From Fulvivirga aurantia (GTDB taxonomy: Bacteria > Bacteroidota > Bacteroidia > Cytophagales > Cyclobacteriaceae), in contig NZ_SMMD01000743.1 in NCBI RefSeq assembly GCF_009711475.1, positions 1 through 7,005 of the forward strand: 7,005 nucleotides of DNA. The letters are read 5' to 3'. The position numbers were made by a program, and so were the translations under genes. Each line of letters begins with the position of its first letter. Positions within the stretch are counted from its first letter, which is position 1. The notes below the pieces were generated by a model. The model ran no database searches and was not told where the DNA came from. It saw only the letters and a list, made by a program, of their open reading frames with translations. Shown piece after piece: positions 1 through 7,003 of the stretch.

Positions 1-37
1 CATTAGAAGGCATATTTAAAGTAAGCCTTCAGGAATT

Positions 38-2347
38 ATGAAAAATAATGTACGCATACTTGTTATTGAAGATTCTGTAGACGATTACGAGTTACTGGTA
101 AGACAAGTAAAGAAGGGCTGGAATGACGTGGAGACGAAGCGTATAGAAACACCTGAAGAACTGGAAACTTGCTTGTGCGAAGATTGGGACGCTGTTATAA
201 GCGACAATACACTTCCTCGTTTCAGTGCTATTACCGCACTTGAGCAATTGAGAAAGAAAGATCAAAGCCTGCCATTTATCATCGTATCTGGTACTATTGG
301 AGAAGAGGTGGCTGTTGAGGCCATGAAATCCGGTGCCAATGATTATATTCTTAAAAGCGATACACATCGACTCCTTCCTGCTTTACAACGCGAGCTCAAA
401 GAGCACCAAAGAAGAAAGGAACAAATAAAAACACAAAAAGAGCTGCAGGAGAGCCAAAAAAGGTATCAATTGCTAGCCAACAACATTCAGGATCTTGTAG
501 TTATACACGAGCCCGACTCTACTTATATTTGGGTAAGTCCTTCCGTAGAAAGAATCCTTGGTTATACTCCCGAAGAGCTTATCGGCAAACTTCATTTTGA
601 CAATATACATCCAGATGATTTTGACCCGGAAACATATGAAAATCCTTTTGATAATGCTGAAGACTCTTATCTAAAATTCAATTATAGGCTAAGGCGCAAA
701 GATGGTACTTATACGCATGTAGAAACTTTACTTCAACCGATTTACGAAAACGGTACTCTTACGCAAATAGTAAGTGCCTCTCGTGATGTTACTGAGCAAA
801 AGCTTGCCTATAACCTCCTCGCAGAAAGTGAAGAAAGATATTATAGTGTCATAGACAACATTGCCGAAGGTGTAGTCCTTTTTAATAGTGAAGGCAATAT
901 TCTCACTTACAACCCAAGTGCCGCAAGATTTATGGATGCTCTGGGTTTTAATTTTACCGACTTTAAATCAATGGCCAGAGGTGATTATAATATTTTAGCC
1001 TCCGATCATACAATCTTGCCGGTATACAAGTTTCCCTCTATCAAAACATTGCGTACAGGTGAGTCGTGCACAGAGTTTGTTATTGGTTTACAATCTAAGT
1101 TAAATGAAAGCATAACATGGGTTTCTGTTAACTCGGTGGCCTACGAAGAGCCAAATGGCAAAAGAGGCGTGGTGCTCTCCTTTTCCGACATTACAAAACA
1201 AAAAATATCTGAAGAGCGCATCACCAATGCCGCTACAGAGCTGAAGACCCTAATTGACACAGCCAACGCACCCATTTTCGGTATCGATTGGCACGGTCGC
1301 ATCAACGAGTGGAATCAGGTTTGTGCAAAAATCACGGGATTTGAAAAGAAAGAAGTACTTGGTAAAATTCTGATCAACGAATTTATTTTAGACGGCTATA
1401 AAGTGGCTGTTACAGACCTACTCAAGAGTGCTCTTAGAGGTAAAAATGTAACTAACTATGAGTTGCCAATTTACACACGTAACGGTCAGGTGGTGACCAT
1501 GCTTTTTAACGCTACACCACGCAGAGACGTAAAAGGTAAAGTAATTGGTGTGCTAGGAGTTGGCCAGGATATCACGGAGCTTATTCAATATAGAGATAAA
1601 CTGGAGCAAAGAGTGGCCGAGCGTACCGAAAAGCTCAATGAGGCGCTTACTAAAGAAAAAGAACTCGTGGCTATGAAATCTAAATTTGTGAGTATGGCTT
1701 CTCATGAATTCAGAACGCCACTTTCTACTATCTCATTTGCCGCTGATTTTCTTAGCCGTTATAACCATAAGATCAGCGCTGGTGAGCGTGAAAAGAAACT
1801 CGGTAAGATAGACGAAATGGTGAAGCACATGACAACTTTGCTCGATGATGTACTTGTAATGGGTAAAAGTGAGGCCGGGAAAATCAATATGAACCCGGTA
1901 AACGTGCATATTAGCAGTTTTATTAAGAAATTAGTAGAAGAGGTTGAGCACAGCACAAAAGGCACTCATAAAATTATGACATCTATCGCCACCGAAGTGT
2001 CGGAAATAATGGTAGATGAAAAACTTTTAAGAAATATACTAATCAACCTATTATCAAATGCCATCAAATTCTCTCCAAATCATAACAAAGTGTTACTAGA
2101 TGTTATTTACAAAAAGGGAGAGCTTGATCTCATCGTAAAAGATTGGGGAATGGGCATTTCTGAAGAGGACCAGGATAAAGTCTTTGAGGCTTTCCACAGA
2201 ACTAATAATGTGGGAGCGATACAGGGCACCGGCTTAGGTCTCGCCATTGTAAAAAAAGCCGTTGATATACACAACGGTACAATTAAAATGGAAAGTGAGT
2301 TGGAAAAAGGAACAACATTTAGAATTAACATACCCACAACTGCATGA
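38..2347 (+). CDS. Soluble hybrid histidine kinase, REC-PAS-PAS-PAS-HisKA-HATPase
   Basis: This 769-residue cytoplasmic sensor kinase has no signal peptide or membrane helix. An N-terminal receiver (residues 5-120) shows the acidic pair E11/D12, likely phospho-acceptor D56, S84 and K106. Three PAS domains follow at about 142-255, 266-388 and 398-514, the first with the usual DVTEQ-type exit. A coiled linker (515-545) leads to the HisKA domain, with H556 in SHEFRTPL. The ATPase domain (about 660-767) has N666/N670/N674 in the N box, the G1 motif DWGMGI (702-707), an F box near 716-719 and the G2 motif GTGLGLAIVK (730-739). All kinase residues look intact. The start at 38 is chosen because the receiver begins within a few residues; an AGGA lies at 31-34, closer to the ATG than usual. 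Its stop overlaps the next start by ATGA. A receiver at the N-terminus suggests the kinase is itself controlled by phosphate from another kinase or by self-transfer. The PAS ligands cannot be told from sequence. Confidence 0.95.
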   Translation: MKNNVRILVIEDSVDDYELLVRQVKKGWNDVETKRIETPEELETCLCEDWDAVISDNTLPRFSAITALEQLRKKDQSLPFIIVSGTIGEEVAVEAMKSGANDYILKSDTHRLLPALQRELKEHQRRKEQIKTQKELQESQKRYQLLANNIQDLVVIHEPDSTYIWVSPSVERILGYTPEELIGKLHFDNIHPDDFDPETYENPFDNAEDSYLKFNYRLRRKDGTYTHVETLLQPIYENGTLTQIVSASRDVTEQKLAYNLLAESEERYYSVIDNIAEGVVLFNSEGNILTYNPSAARFMDALGFNFTDFKSMARGDYNILASDHTILPVYKFPSIKTLRTGESCTEFVIGLQSKLNESITWVSVNSVAYEEPNGKRGVVLSFSDITKQKISEERITNAATELKTLIDTANAPIFGIDWHGRINEWNQVCAKITGFEKKEVLGKILINEFILDGYKVAVTDLLKSALRGKNVTNYELPIYTRNGQVVTMLFNATPRRDVKGKVIGVLGVGQDITELIQYRDKLEQRVAERTEKLNEALTKEKELVAMKSKFVSMASHEFRTPLSTISFAADFLSRYNHKISAGEREKKLGKIDEMVKHMTTLLDDVLVMGKSEAGKINMNPVNVHISSFIKKLVEEVEHSTKGTHKIMTSIATEVSEIMVDEKLLRNILINLLSNAIKFSPNHNKVLLDVIYKKGELDLIVKDWGMGISEEDQDKVFEAFHRTNNVGAIQGTGLGLAIVKKAVDIHNGTIKMESELEKGTTFRINIPTTA

Positions 2348-2706
2348 AAATCCTTCTTATAGATGACACACTGTCCTTATTAGATGAAATTAAGGACATT
2401 TTACTGATGGAAGGGTATGAAGTAATAACCGCTACCAACGGGTTTGATGGCCTTGGCCAGGTAAGCAGTAAAAAACCAGATGTTATCATCACCGATCTTG
2501 TGATGCCCGAGATGAATGGGTATAAATTGATTGAAAAAATAAAAAGTATTGATAAATTTAGATCAATTCCTATTATTGTACTTTCGGCACAAGCAGCAAA
2601 AGAGGATAAGGATCAGGCGTTTGCCTTAAAAGCAGACAAATATCTTACAAAACCCTGCCCAGCTACTGTGTTGATAGATGCAATTGAAGAAATAAGATCA
2701 AAATGA
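2344..2706 (+). CDS. Stand-alone CheY-like response regulator receiver
   Basis: This 120-residue protein is a single receiver domain with no output domain. Visible landmarks are the acidic pair D7/D8, the phospho-acceptor D51 in TDLVMPEMNG, S81 in VLSAQ (the Thr/Ser switch position) and K103 in TKPC. It covers the full usual receiver length, so it is not a fragment. It overlaps the kinase upstream and the regulator downstream by ATGA at each end, which argues for translational coupling and matched expression. By family knowledge, such proteins act by protein contact or as a phosphate intermediate. Here it could be a shuttle or phosphate sink between the kinase and other proteins. No HPt domain is present in the window, so a full His-Asp-His-Asp relay would need one from elsewhere. 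The exact partner is inferred from position only. Confidence 0.95.
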   Translation: MKILLIDDTLSLLDEIKDILLMEGYEVITATNGFDGLGQVSSKKPDVIITDLVMPEMNGYKLIEKIKSIDKFRSIPIIVLSAQAAKEDKDQAFALKADKYLTKPCPATVLIDAIEEIRSK

Positions 2707-3359
2707 GCAAAATACGTGTCTTGTTGGTAGACGATCATCAGCTGCTTCGCGATGGCCTCGCAGCTATGCTAAGTAATATTGAGCACATCACTGTTGTAGG
2801 TTCTGCCGGGAGCGGAGAAGAAGCCGTGAACATGGCACAAGAAAAAGTACCCGATGTCATCTTGATGGACATCATGATGGGTGGCATGACAGGCATTGAA
2901 GCTACTCGATGGATCAAGGAGCAAAACGCGAATATTAAAGTCATAATCATCTCTCAGGAAGTAAACCAGGGACTGATAGGCGAAGGCATTAAGTCTGGAA
3001 TAGAAGGTTATTTACCTAAAGATGTTGACAAGACCACACTGGTAAATGCCATTAATAAAGTAAATGCCGGAGAGAAATTCTTCTCAGAATCAATTACAAA
3101 AATCATATTTGACTCATACTACCAGCAGGAAACTGGTGAACAAAAATCTAAGGCCAAAAACAAAGACCTTACCAAGCGTGAAATGGAAGTGCTAAAAGAA
3201 GTGGCCACAGGTAAAACCAACCAGGAAGTGGCTGATACGCTCTTTATAAGCATAAAGACAGTAGAAACTCACAAGTCGCACATCCTCGATAAACTTGGGC
3301 TGAAAAACACAGCAGAGTTGGTAAAGTATGCCATCAAAAACGAGATCATCGAGCTCTAA
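2703..3359 (+). CDS. NarL/LuxR-family response regulator (REC-HTH)
   Basis: This 218-residue DNA-binding regulator is the only transcription factor in the window. The receiver (about 4-120) has D10/D11, phospho-acceptor D56, S84 and K106 in LPKDV. A linker rich in Lys and Gln (about 138-154) precedes the LuxR-type helix-turn-helix (about 155-212). That domain shows LTKREMEVL, the turn region TNQEVADTLFIS and the recognition helix around TVETHKSHILDKL. The loop after D56 reads IMMGG, so the Pro normally found four residues after the Asp is Gly60. This may alter loop geometry but does not remove a catalytic residue. The start overlaps the preceding stop by ATGA. It is the last gene of the three-gene operon and its likely output: on phosphorylation it should dimerise and bind promoter DNA. 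Targets are unknown; the palindrome just downstream at 3373-3390 is one candidate. Confidence 0.95.
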   Translation: MSKIRVLLVDDHQLLRDGLAAMLSNIEHITVVGSAGSGEEAVNMAQEKVPDVILMDIMMGGMTGIEATRWIKEQNANIKVIIISQEVNQGLIGEGIKSGIEGYLPKDVDKTTLVNAINKVNAGEKFFSESITKIIFDSYYQQETGEQKSKAKNKDLTKREMEVLKEVATGKTNQEVADTLFISIKTVETHKSHILDKLGLKNTAELVKYAIKNEIIEL

Positions 3360-3372
3360 ATCTTAAACTTTT

Positions 3373-3390
3373 ACCCTTACATGTAAGGGT
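3373..3390. terminator. Perfect 18-bp palindrome after the operon: terminator or operator
   Basis: ACCCTTACATGTAAGGGT begins 14 bp after the stop of the NarL-type regulator and equals its own reverse complement. As RNA it would form a 7-bp stem with a CATG loop, followed by only three U residues, so it is a poor intrinsic terminator, though its position fits one. Two near-identical direct copies also occur here: TTTACCCTTA (3370-3379) and TTTACCCCTA (3390-3399), 20 bp apart start to start. That spacing puts them on the same face of the helix, which fits a regulator binding site equally well. The choice between terminator and operator is open. Confidence 0.4.
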
Positions 3391-3530
3391 TTACCCCTAG
3401 CCTACTTTTCCACCTGGCAATTAGTATTCTTTCACGTTGCCGCCATAAGAGTTCAATATGGGCTCAGAAGCCTCATAAATCCTCATTTTTTAGGTGATAG
3501 CACTGATTTTCGCTATTCAGCAATTCCCCT

Positions 3531-3570
3531 TACAAATTTCAAACACGCTATTGTGATATTTGAAATTGTA
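3531..3570. repeat. Gapped inverted repeat upstream of the small kinase
   Basis: AATTTCAAA (3535-3543) and TTTGAAATT (3559-3567) are perfect reverse complements separated by 15 bases. The match extends outward by three more pairs (TAC against GTA) if one A is bulged on the left arm. The right arm ends 14 bases before the ATG at 3585. It could be a dimer operator overlapping the promoter or a 5' leader hairpin affecting translation. The stem is AT-rich, so the hairpin would be weak; I favour an operator but cannot prove it. No clear promoter matching the Bacteroidota TAnnTTTG consensus is present, only GATATTTG at 3555-3562, partly within the loop. Confidence 0.45.
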
Positions 3571-3584
3571 GAAAAACACTAAAA

Positions 3585-4310
3585 ATGATGGAAGCGACCC
3601 ACAGCGAAACCCAGTACGCGGTAAACGAACTCTCAGAAATAAACGAAGTATTAGACAGATTTGTCTACAGCTGCTCACACGACTTAAAAGGACCTTTGGT
3701 ATCGATTAAAGGCCTGCTCAGATTAGCTGAGATGTCTACGCAAAAAGAAGCTACAGATGAGTGCCTTACACTTATCAATGAAAGTGTAGCGCGCATGGAC
3801 AAATTTTTAAAATCTCTGGAGTCATATGTTGGCAATGCACGTGGGCCAGTGCTAAGAAATGATGTAGATTTTAACACGATTATACAAGGCATACTTGCCA
3901 GAAATCGATCAAAAATTAAAGAAAACAAAGTAAAGGTAAACCTACGGGTAAGACAGCCAAAGATTTTCAAATCTGACACAGTACGTATAGATCTTATCTT
4001 AACGCATATTATCGAAAATGCCATTTTCTTTCAGGATACTGATAAAGCTGAGCGGTTTGTAGATATCGAGGTGATTGTAAACCAGGAACAGGTAAAGATT
4101 GAGGTTTGCGACAACGGTGAAGGTATCACTAAAGAAAATATGGATAAAATATTTAGGATGTTTTTCCGCGCATCGGAGGCTTCTAAAGGCTCTGGAATGG
4201 GCTTATACCTGACTCAGGAAACTATAAAAAAACTATCGGGCACAATCAATGTAGTGTCTTCTAAGGGTGTGGGCTCAAACTTTGTTGTTACGATCCCCAA
4301 CCTTGACTAG
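3585..4310 (+). CDS. Small histidine kinase lacking a sensor domain
   Basis: This 241-residue protein is essentially only a transmitter. A short helical N-terminus (about 8-26) leads straight into HisKA, with H32 in SCSHDLKGPL. The ATPase domain (about 128-239) shows N145 in the N box, the G1 motif DNGEGI (176-181), an F box near 190-194 and the G2 motif GSGMGLYL (202-209). There are no membrane helices, PAS, GAF or receiver domains. The N box is slightly divergent: H141 stands where an Asn is common, and IFF follows N145 where IKF or IKY is usual. Signal input must come from a partner protein or from the N-terminal helix. No Shine-Dalgarno site is visible; the bases before ATG are A-rich. 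It lies 225 bp after the three-gene operon and so probably has its own promoter. No response regulator adjoins it downstream, so it may serve the receivers encoded upstream. The stop overlaps the stop of the convergent yraN-like gene. Confidence 0.92.
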   Translation: MMEATHSETQYAVNELSEINEVLDRFVYSCSHDLKGPLVSIKGLLRLAEMSTQKEATDECLTLINESVARMDKFLKSLESYVGNARGPVLRNDVDFNTIIQGILARNRSKIKENKVKVNLRVRQPKIFKSDTVRIDLILTHIIENAIFFQDTDKAERFVDIEVIVNQEQVKIEVCDNGEGITKENMDKIFRMFFRASEASKGSGMGLYLTQETIKKLSGTINVVSSKGVGSNFVVTIPNLD

Positions 4311-4654
4311 TAAAAAGCATCTTCGAAATGTAAGATGCTAACCTGTCCCTTTTGAGTTGAGATGGCGACTACATCAAAACGTATGTTGCCTTCCCAACCC
4401 TCTTCAAAAATGTACTGATCAGCTGCTTCTACTACCCTTGCTGCTTTTTTTGCATCAACAGATTCTTCCGGGTTGCCAAATCTAAGGTTAGATTTTGCCT
4501 TTACTTCTACAAATACAATTACTGCATCTTTTTCGGCTATTATATCTATTTCATTTCTTCCGGCTCGATAATTCCGCCCTCTTATAATGTAGCCCTTACC
4601 CTCTAGAAATTCACAAGCCTGATCCTCACCTCGCTTACCAATTGCTGTACTCAT
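4307..4654 (-). CDS. yraN: YraN/UPF0102 family nuclease-fold protein
   Basis: This 115-residue protein has the full length and motif order of the YraN (UPF0102) family. It opens with the GKRGEDQACEFL segment (6-17), then GYIIRGRNYR (21-30), then NEIDIIA (34-40), FVEVKAKS (48-55) and the late RFDVVAI (92-98). E35, D37, E50 and K52 form the PD-(D/E)XK-like restriction-endonuclease core pattern seen in this family. The residue before EID is Asn rather than the commoner Gly. The family is widespread and usually chromosomal, with a suspected role in DNA processing or repair, but its biochemical role is not firmly established. Nothing links it functionally to the kinases beside it. It is convergent with the small kinase and divergent from the membrane kinase. 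Its last codons hold an 8-bp hairpin followed by a T run that may end its own transcript. Confidence 0.93.
   Translation of the reverse strand: MSTAIGKRGEDQACEFLEGKGYIIRGRNYRAGRNEIDIIAEKDAVIVFVEVKAKSNLRFGNPEESVDAKKAARVVEAADQYIFEEGWEGNIRFDVVAISTQKGQVSILHFEDAFY
4316..4339 (-). terminator. Possible terminator hairpin inside the end of yraN
   Basis: AGCATCTT (4316-4323) and AAGATGCT (4332-4339) are perfect reverse complements around an 8-base loop. Read on the - strand, the hairpin is followed directly by TTTT and then AC and the stop codon, which resembles a weak intrinsic terminator embedded in the last ten codons. On the + strand it lies six bases after the small kinase's stop, without a good downstream T run. 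The stem has only three G-C pairs, so strength is doubtful. Confidence 0.35.
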
Positions 4655-4804
4655 CTAAAACTTCGATTTCCTCATTTTAAACATAATTCAGGGTAATTTA
4701 TAAAAAATCTGTTTCATTCATCGGGCAGCTTATACCGCTCACCGAATAAATTTCCACTTGGCCATTGGTATAGCTAAAATTGAATTAACCAAAAGTTACT
4801 CCCG
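4655..4804. other. Divergent intergenic region between yraN and the membrane kinase
   Basis: These 150 bp must hold the promoters for both flanking genes. I see only weak matches to the Bacteroidota sigma consensus (TTTG near -33, TAnnTTTG near -7). Towards the membrane kinase, TAAAATTG (4775-4782) has one mismatch, and a TTGG at 4758-4761 is rather close to it. TAAATTTC (4747-4754) is an alternative. Towards yraN, TATGTTTA on the - strand (4678-4685) has one mismatch. Neither start has a clear Shine-Dalgarno site. No strong repeat or small gene is visible. Confidence 0.4.
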
Positions 4805-7003
4805 ATGAAAGCAGCTTTTCTTTATATTTTTTTAGCCCTAATTACAGTGACATCTTATGCTGAAGAATCTTTGGCCATAATCCCTGTAGAGCAAACGGCT
4901 ATTACTACCTGCTCAATAGAGAGCCTGCCTGTGCTAGAGTCATCAGCAACTTCATCAGGTTTTTTTAGTAATATATTAGATACCAGCTTATGGCCTGCCC
5001 GGTGGTACTGTGGCGTCTGGACTGATTTTCATGGTTGGATGTACATTTCTTCTGACCTCATGATCTGGGCTGCTTATTTTCTTATCCCTCTCATCTTAGG
5101 GTACTTTTTGTACAAAAGAAGAAAAGAGGTTCCGTTTCACAGCATATTATTTTTATTCATCGCCTTTATTCTTGCTTGCGGCATCACCCACCTGGTTGAT
5201 GCAGCAATATTTTGGTGGCCAGCCTACAAACTAAGTGCAGTGGTAAGAATGGGTACCGCTCTAATCTCATGGGGTACTGTGTTCGCTCTGGTAAAAGTTA
5301 CCCCAAAGCTTATGGACTTTAAAAGCCCTGCCACTTTAGAAAAAATAGTGGCAGAAAAGACTGCAGAACTTCAAGCATTAAATCAAAAACTTCACAAAGA
5401 AATAGAAGAAAAAAATCTAGCGCAACAAAAGCTTAAACAGCTAAATGATGAACTTGAAGAGGTCGTAGAAAAGCGAACAGATTCTCTTATAAAAGCTAAA
5501 AACAAATTAGAGTATTTAAATAGCCTATTTAAAGCTGTGCAGGAAGCTGCCAACATTGGTGTGTGGGAAGTTGACCTGGAGAAGGATGATATATACTGGT
5601 CTGACAAGGTATATGATATACATGAAGTGCCAAGAGGCTCAGATATTAACCTTGAAAGTGCTATAGACTTTTACCATGACGACTACAAGTCAGAAATTGC
5701 CGAGGCAGTAGAAACAGCCATAAACGAAGGCAAAAGCTGGGACAAAAAGTTAAAGTTAATCACTGCATCAAAACGTGAGATATGGGTTCATGCCATTGGC
5801 ATACCATTCGTTCACGAAGGTAAAACGGTAAAACTAAGAGGCCTTTTTCAGGATATCGATAAGTCAGAAAAAGACCAGCATTTGATCAGAGAAAATGAAA
5901 GCAACCTTTTTGCAATCATTGAAAACACAGAAAGCCCCATATGGTCTATCAATAATAAGTATGAGCTCACAGTATTTAATACTGCATTTGAGAGCATCAT
6001 AGAAAATAAATATAGAGACAAGCCCCAAATAGGAGACATGATACTTGACGATGGTAATCCAGAAGAGTTAAACGCCTATTGGAAAGAAAAGTATGACAAG
6101 GTGCTCTCCTCAAAGGAAAAATTGATTTGGTTAGAAGAAGACCAATCTGCAGGTACATTCACAGAAGTTTCACTTAGCCCAATTTTAGACGAAAACGAAG
6201 GTGTTATAGGTATTTCGGGCTTAGCACGTGACATAACGGTGGCGAAGAAACAGGAAGAAATGATGATTGAAATCAACCAGTCGCTAGAGGCTAAGGTTGA
6301 AGAGCGCACAAAAGAATTGAGTGAAAACAACATCAAGCTTGCTTCCATCAATAAAGAACTGGAGTCATTTAGCTATTCTGTATCGCATGACCTGAGGTCT
6401 CCACTAAGAGGAATTTACGGATTCACGAATGCCATTAAAGAAGACTATGAGCACCTTTTAGACGAAGACGGCAAGGATTACCTCGACCGAGTGCTTAAAG
6501 GAGTATCAAGAATGGGGGCACTCATCGATGATTTGCTGACTTTATCTAGGGTATCCAGAAAGCCGGTAGACAAAAAAGAACTCGACCTGTCGCAACTTGT
6601 AAAGGAAACCTTCGACCTGCTTGAAAAAGGTAATACGACAATAAACATCGAAAAAGGAGTGAAAGCATATGGAGATATAAATCTTCTAGGAAATGCATTG
6701 CAGAACCTGTTAGAAAACGGGATCAAATACAGCTCAAAGATTGCAAACCCACACATTGAGTTTGGCACTAAAACCGAAGATGGTAAAACCATTTACTATA
6801 TATCAGATAATGGTGCAGGTTTTGACATGAGATATGTCGATAAACTTTTTGGCCCATTTCAGAGACTGCATAGCAACGAAGACTTTAAAGGCAATGGTAT
6901 CGGTCTGGCTACGGTAAAGAGAATCATTCTAAAACATGGGGGTGAGGTCTGGGCAGAGTCTGTTGAAAGCAAAGGGAGCACATTTTATTTTACCCTCGGG
7001 TAA
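4805..7003 (+). CDS. Membrane histidine kinase with ethylene-receptor-like sensor domain
   Basis: This 732-residue protein begins with a likely cleaved signal peptide (hydrophobic core 4-16, cut near SYA-EE at 19/20). A Ser/Thr-rich extracytoplasmic stretch of about 60 residues follows, then three membrane helices at about 83-103, 112-132 and 143-164. The helices match the ETR1 ethylene-binding fold: D84, Y91, I94, P95, I122, C125 and H129 (in ACGITH) line up with ETR1 D25, Y32, I35, P36, I62, C65 and H69. A coiled coil (about 175-237) leads to two PAS domains (about 240-355 and 362-482) and a second coiled coil (485-520). The HisKA domain has H528 in SVSHDLRSPLRGI, a phytochrome-kinase-like type. 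The ATPase domain shows N630/N634/N638, the G1 motif DNGAGF, LFGPFQRLH and the G2 motif GNGIGLATVKR. All catalytic motifs look intact, and there is no receiver. Cu(I)-dependent small-molecule sensing is the family-based expectation; ethylene itself as ligand is unproven. No response regulator lies beside it in the window. Confidence 0.93.
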   Translation: MKAAFLYIFLALITVTSYAEESLAIIPVEQTAITTCSIESLPVLESSATSSGFFSNILDTSLWPARWYCGVWTDFHGWMYISSDLMIWAAYFLIPLILGYFLYKRRKEVPFHSILFLFIAFILACGITHLVDAAIFWWPAYKLSAVVRMGTALISWGTVFALVKVTPKLMDFKSPATLEKIVAEKTAELQALNQKLHKEIEEKNLAQQKLKQLNDELEEVVEKRTDSLIKAKNKLEYLNSLFKAVQEAANIGVWEVDLEKDDIYWSDKVYDIHEVPRGSDINLESAIDFYHDDYKSEIAEAVETAINEGKSWDKKLKLITASKREIWVHAIGIPFVHEGKTVKLRGLFQDIDKSEKDQHLIRENESNLFAIIENTESPIWSINNKYELTVFNTAFESIIENKYRDKPQIGDMILDDGNPEELNAYWKEKYDKVLSSKEKLIWLEEDQSAGTFTEVSLSPILDENEGVIGISGLARDITVAKKQEEMMIEINQSLEAKVEERTKELSENNIKLASINKELESFSYSVSHDLRSPLRGIYGFTNAIKEDYEHLLDEDGKDYLDRVLKGVSRMGALIDDLLTLSRVSRKPVDKKELDLSQLVKETFDLLEKGNTTINIEKGVKAYGDINLLGNALQNLLENGIKYSSKIANPHIEFGTKTEDGKTIYYISDNGAGFDMRYVDKLFGPFQRLHSNEDFKGNGIGLATVKRIILKHGGEVWAESVESKGSTFYFTLG
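5036..5305 (+). other. Region encoding the ETR1-like transmembrane ligand-binding domain
   Basis: Residues 78-167 of the membrane kinase form three hydrophobic helices. The first carries D84 followed seven residues later by Y91, then I94 and P95. The second carries I122, C125 and H129. The third carries R148 nineteen residues before P167, the same spacing as K91 to its Pro in ETR1. The alignment is from memory of the ETR1 sequence and needs no gaps within each helix. In ETR1, the Cys and His are the ligands for the copper cofactor. Confidence 0.88.

Noticed and set aside
6..30. GAAGGC and GCCTTC inverted repeat before the first kinase gene
   Set aside because: Only six base pairs around a 13-base loop, at the very edge of the window; easily chance.
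92..367. Open frame on the - strand inside the first kinase gene
   Set aside because: It lies wholly opposite a clear receiver domain, and its translation matches no family I recognise.
3461..3472. GGCT/AGCC mini-hairpin and repeated CCTCAT words in the 225-bp gap
   Set aside because: The stem is four base pairs and the repeats are six bases; neither stands out from chance.
3458..3478. Tiny open frame starting ATGGGC in the 225-bp gap
   Set aside because: It stops after six codons and has no ribosome binding site.
3665..4024. 119-codon open frame on the - strand opposite the small kinase
   Set aside because: Antisense to the HisKA and linker coding sequence, with no recognisable domain; best seen as a by-product of the real frame.
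6478..6792. 104-codon open frame on the - strand opposite the membrane kinase
   Set aside because: It mirrors the HisKA and N-box coding region and has no independent support.
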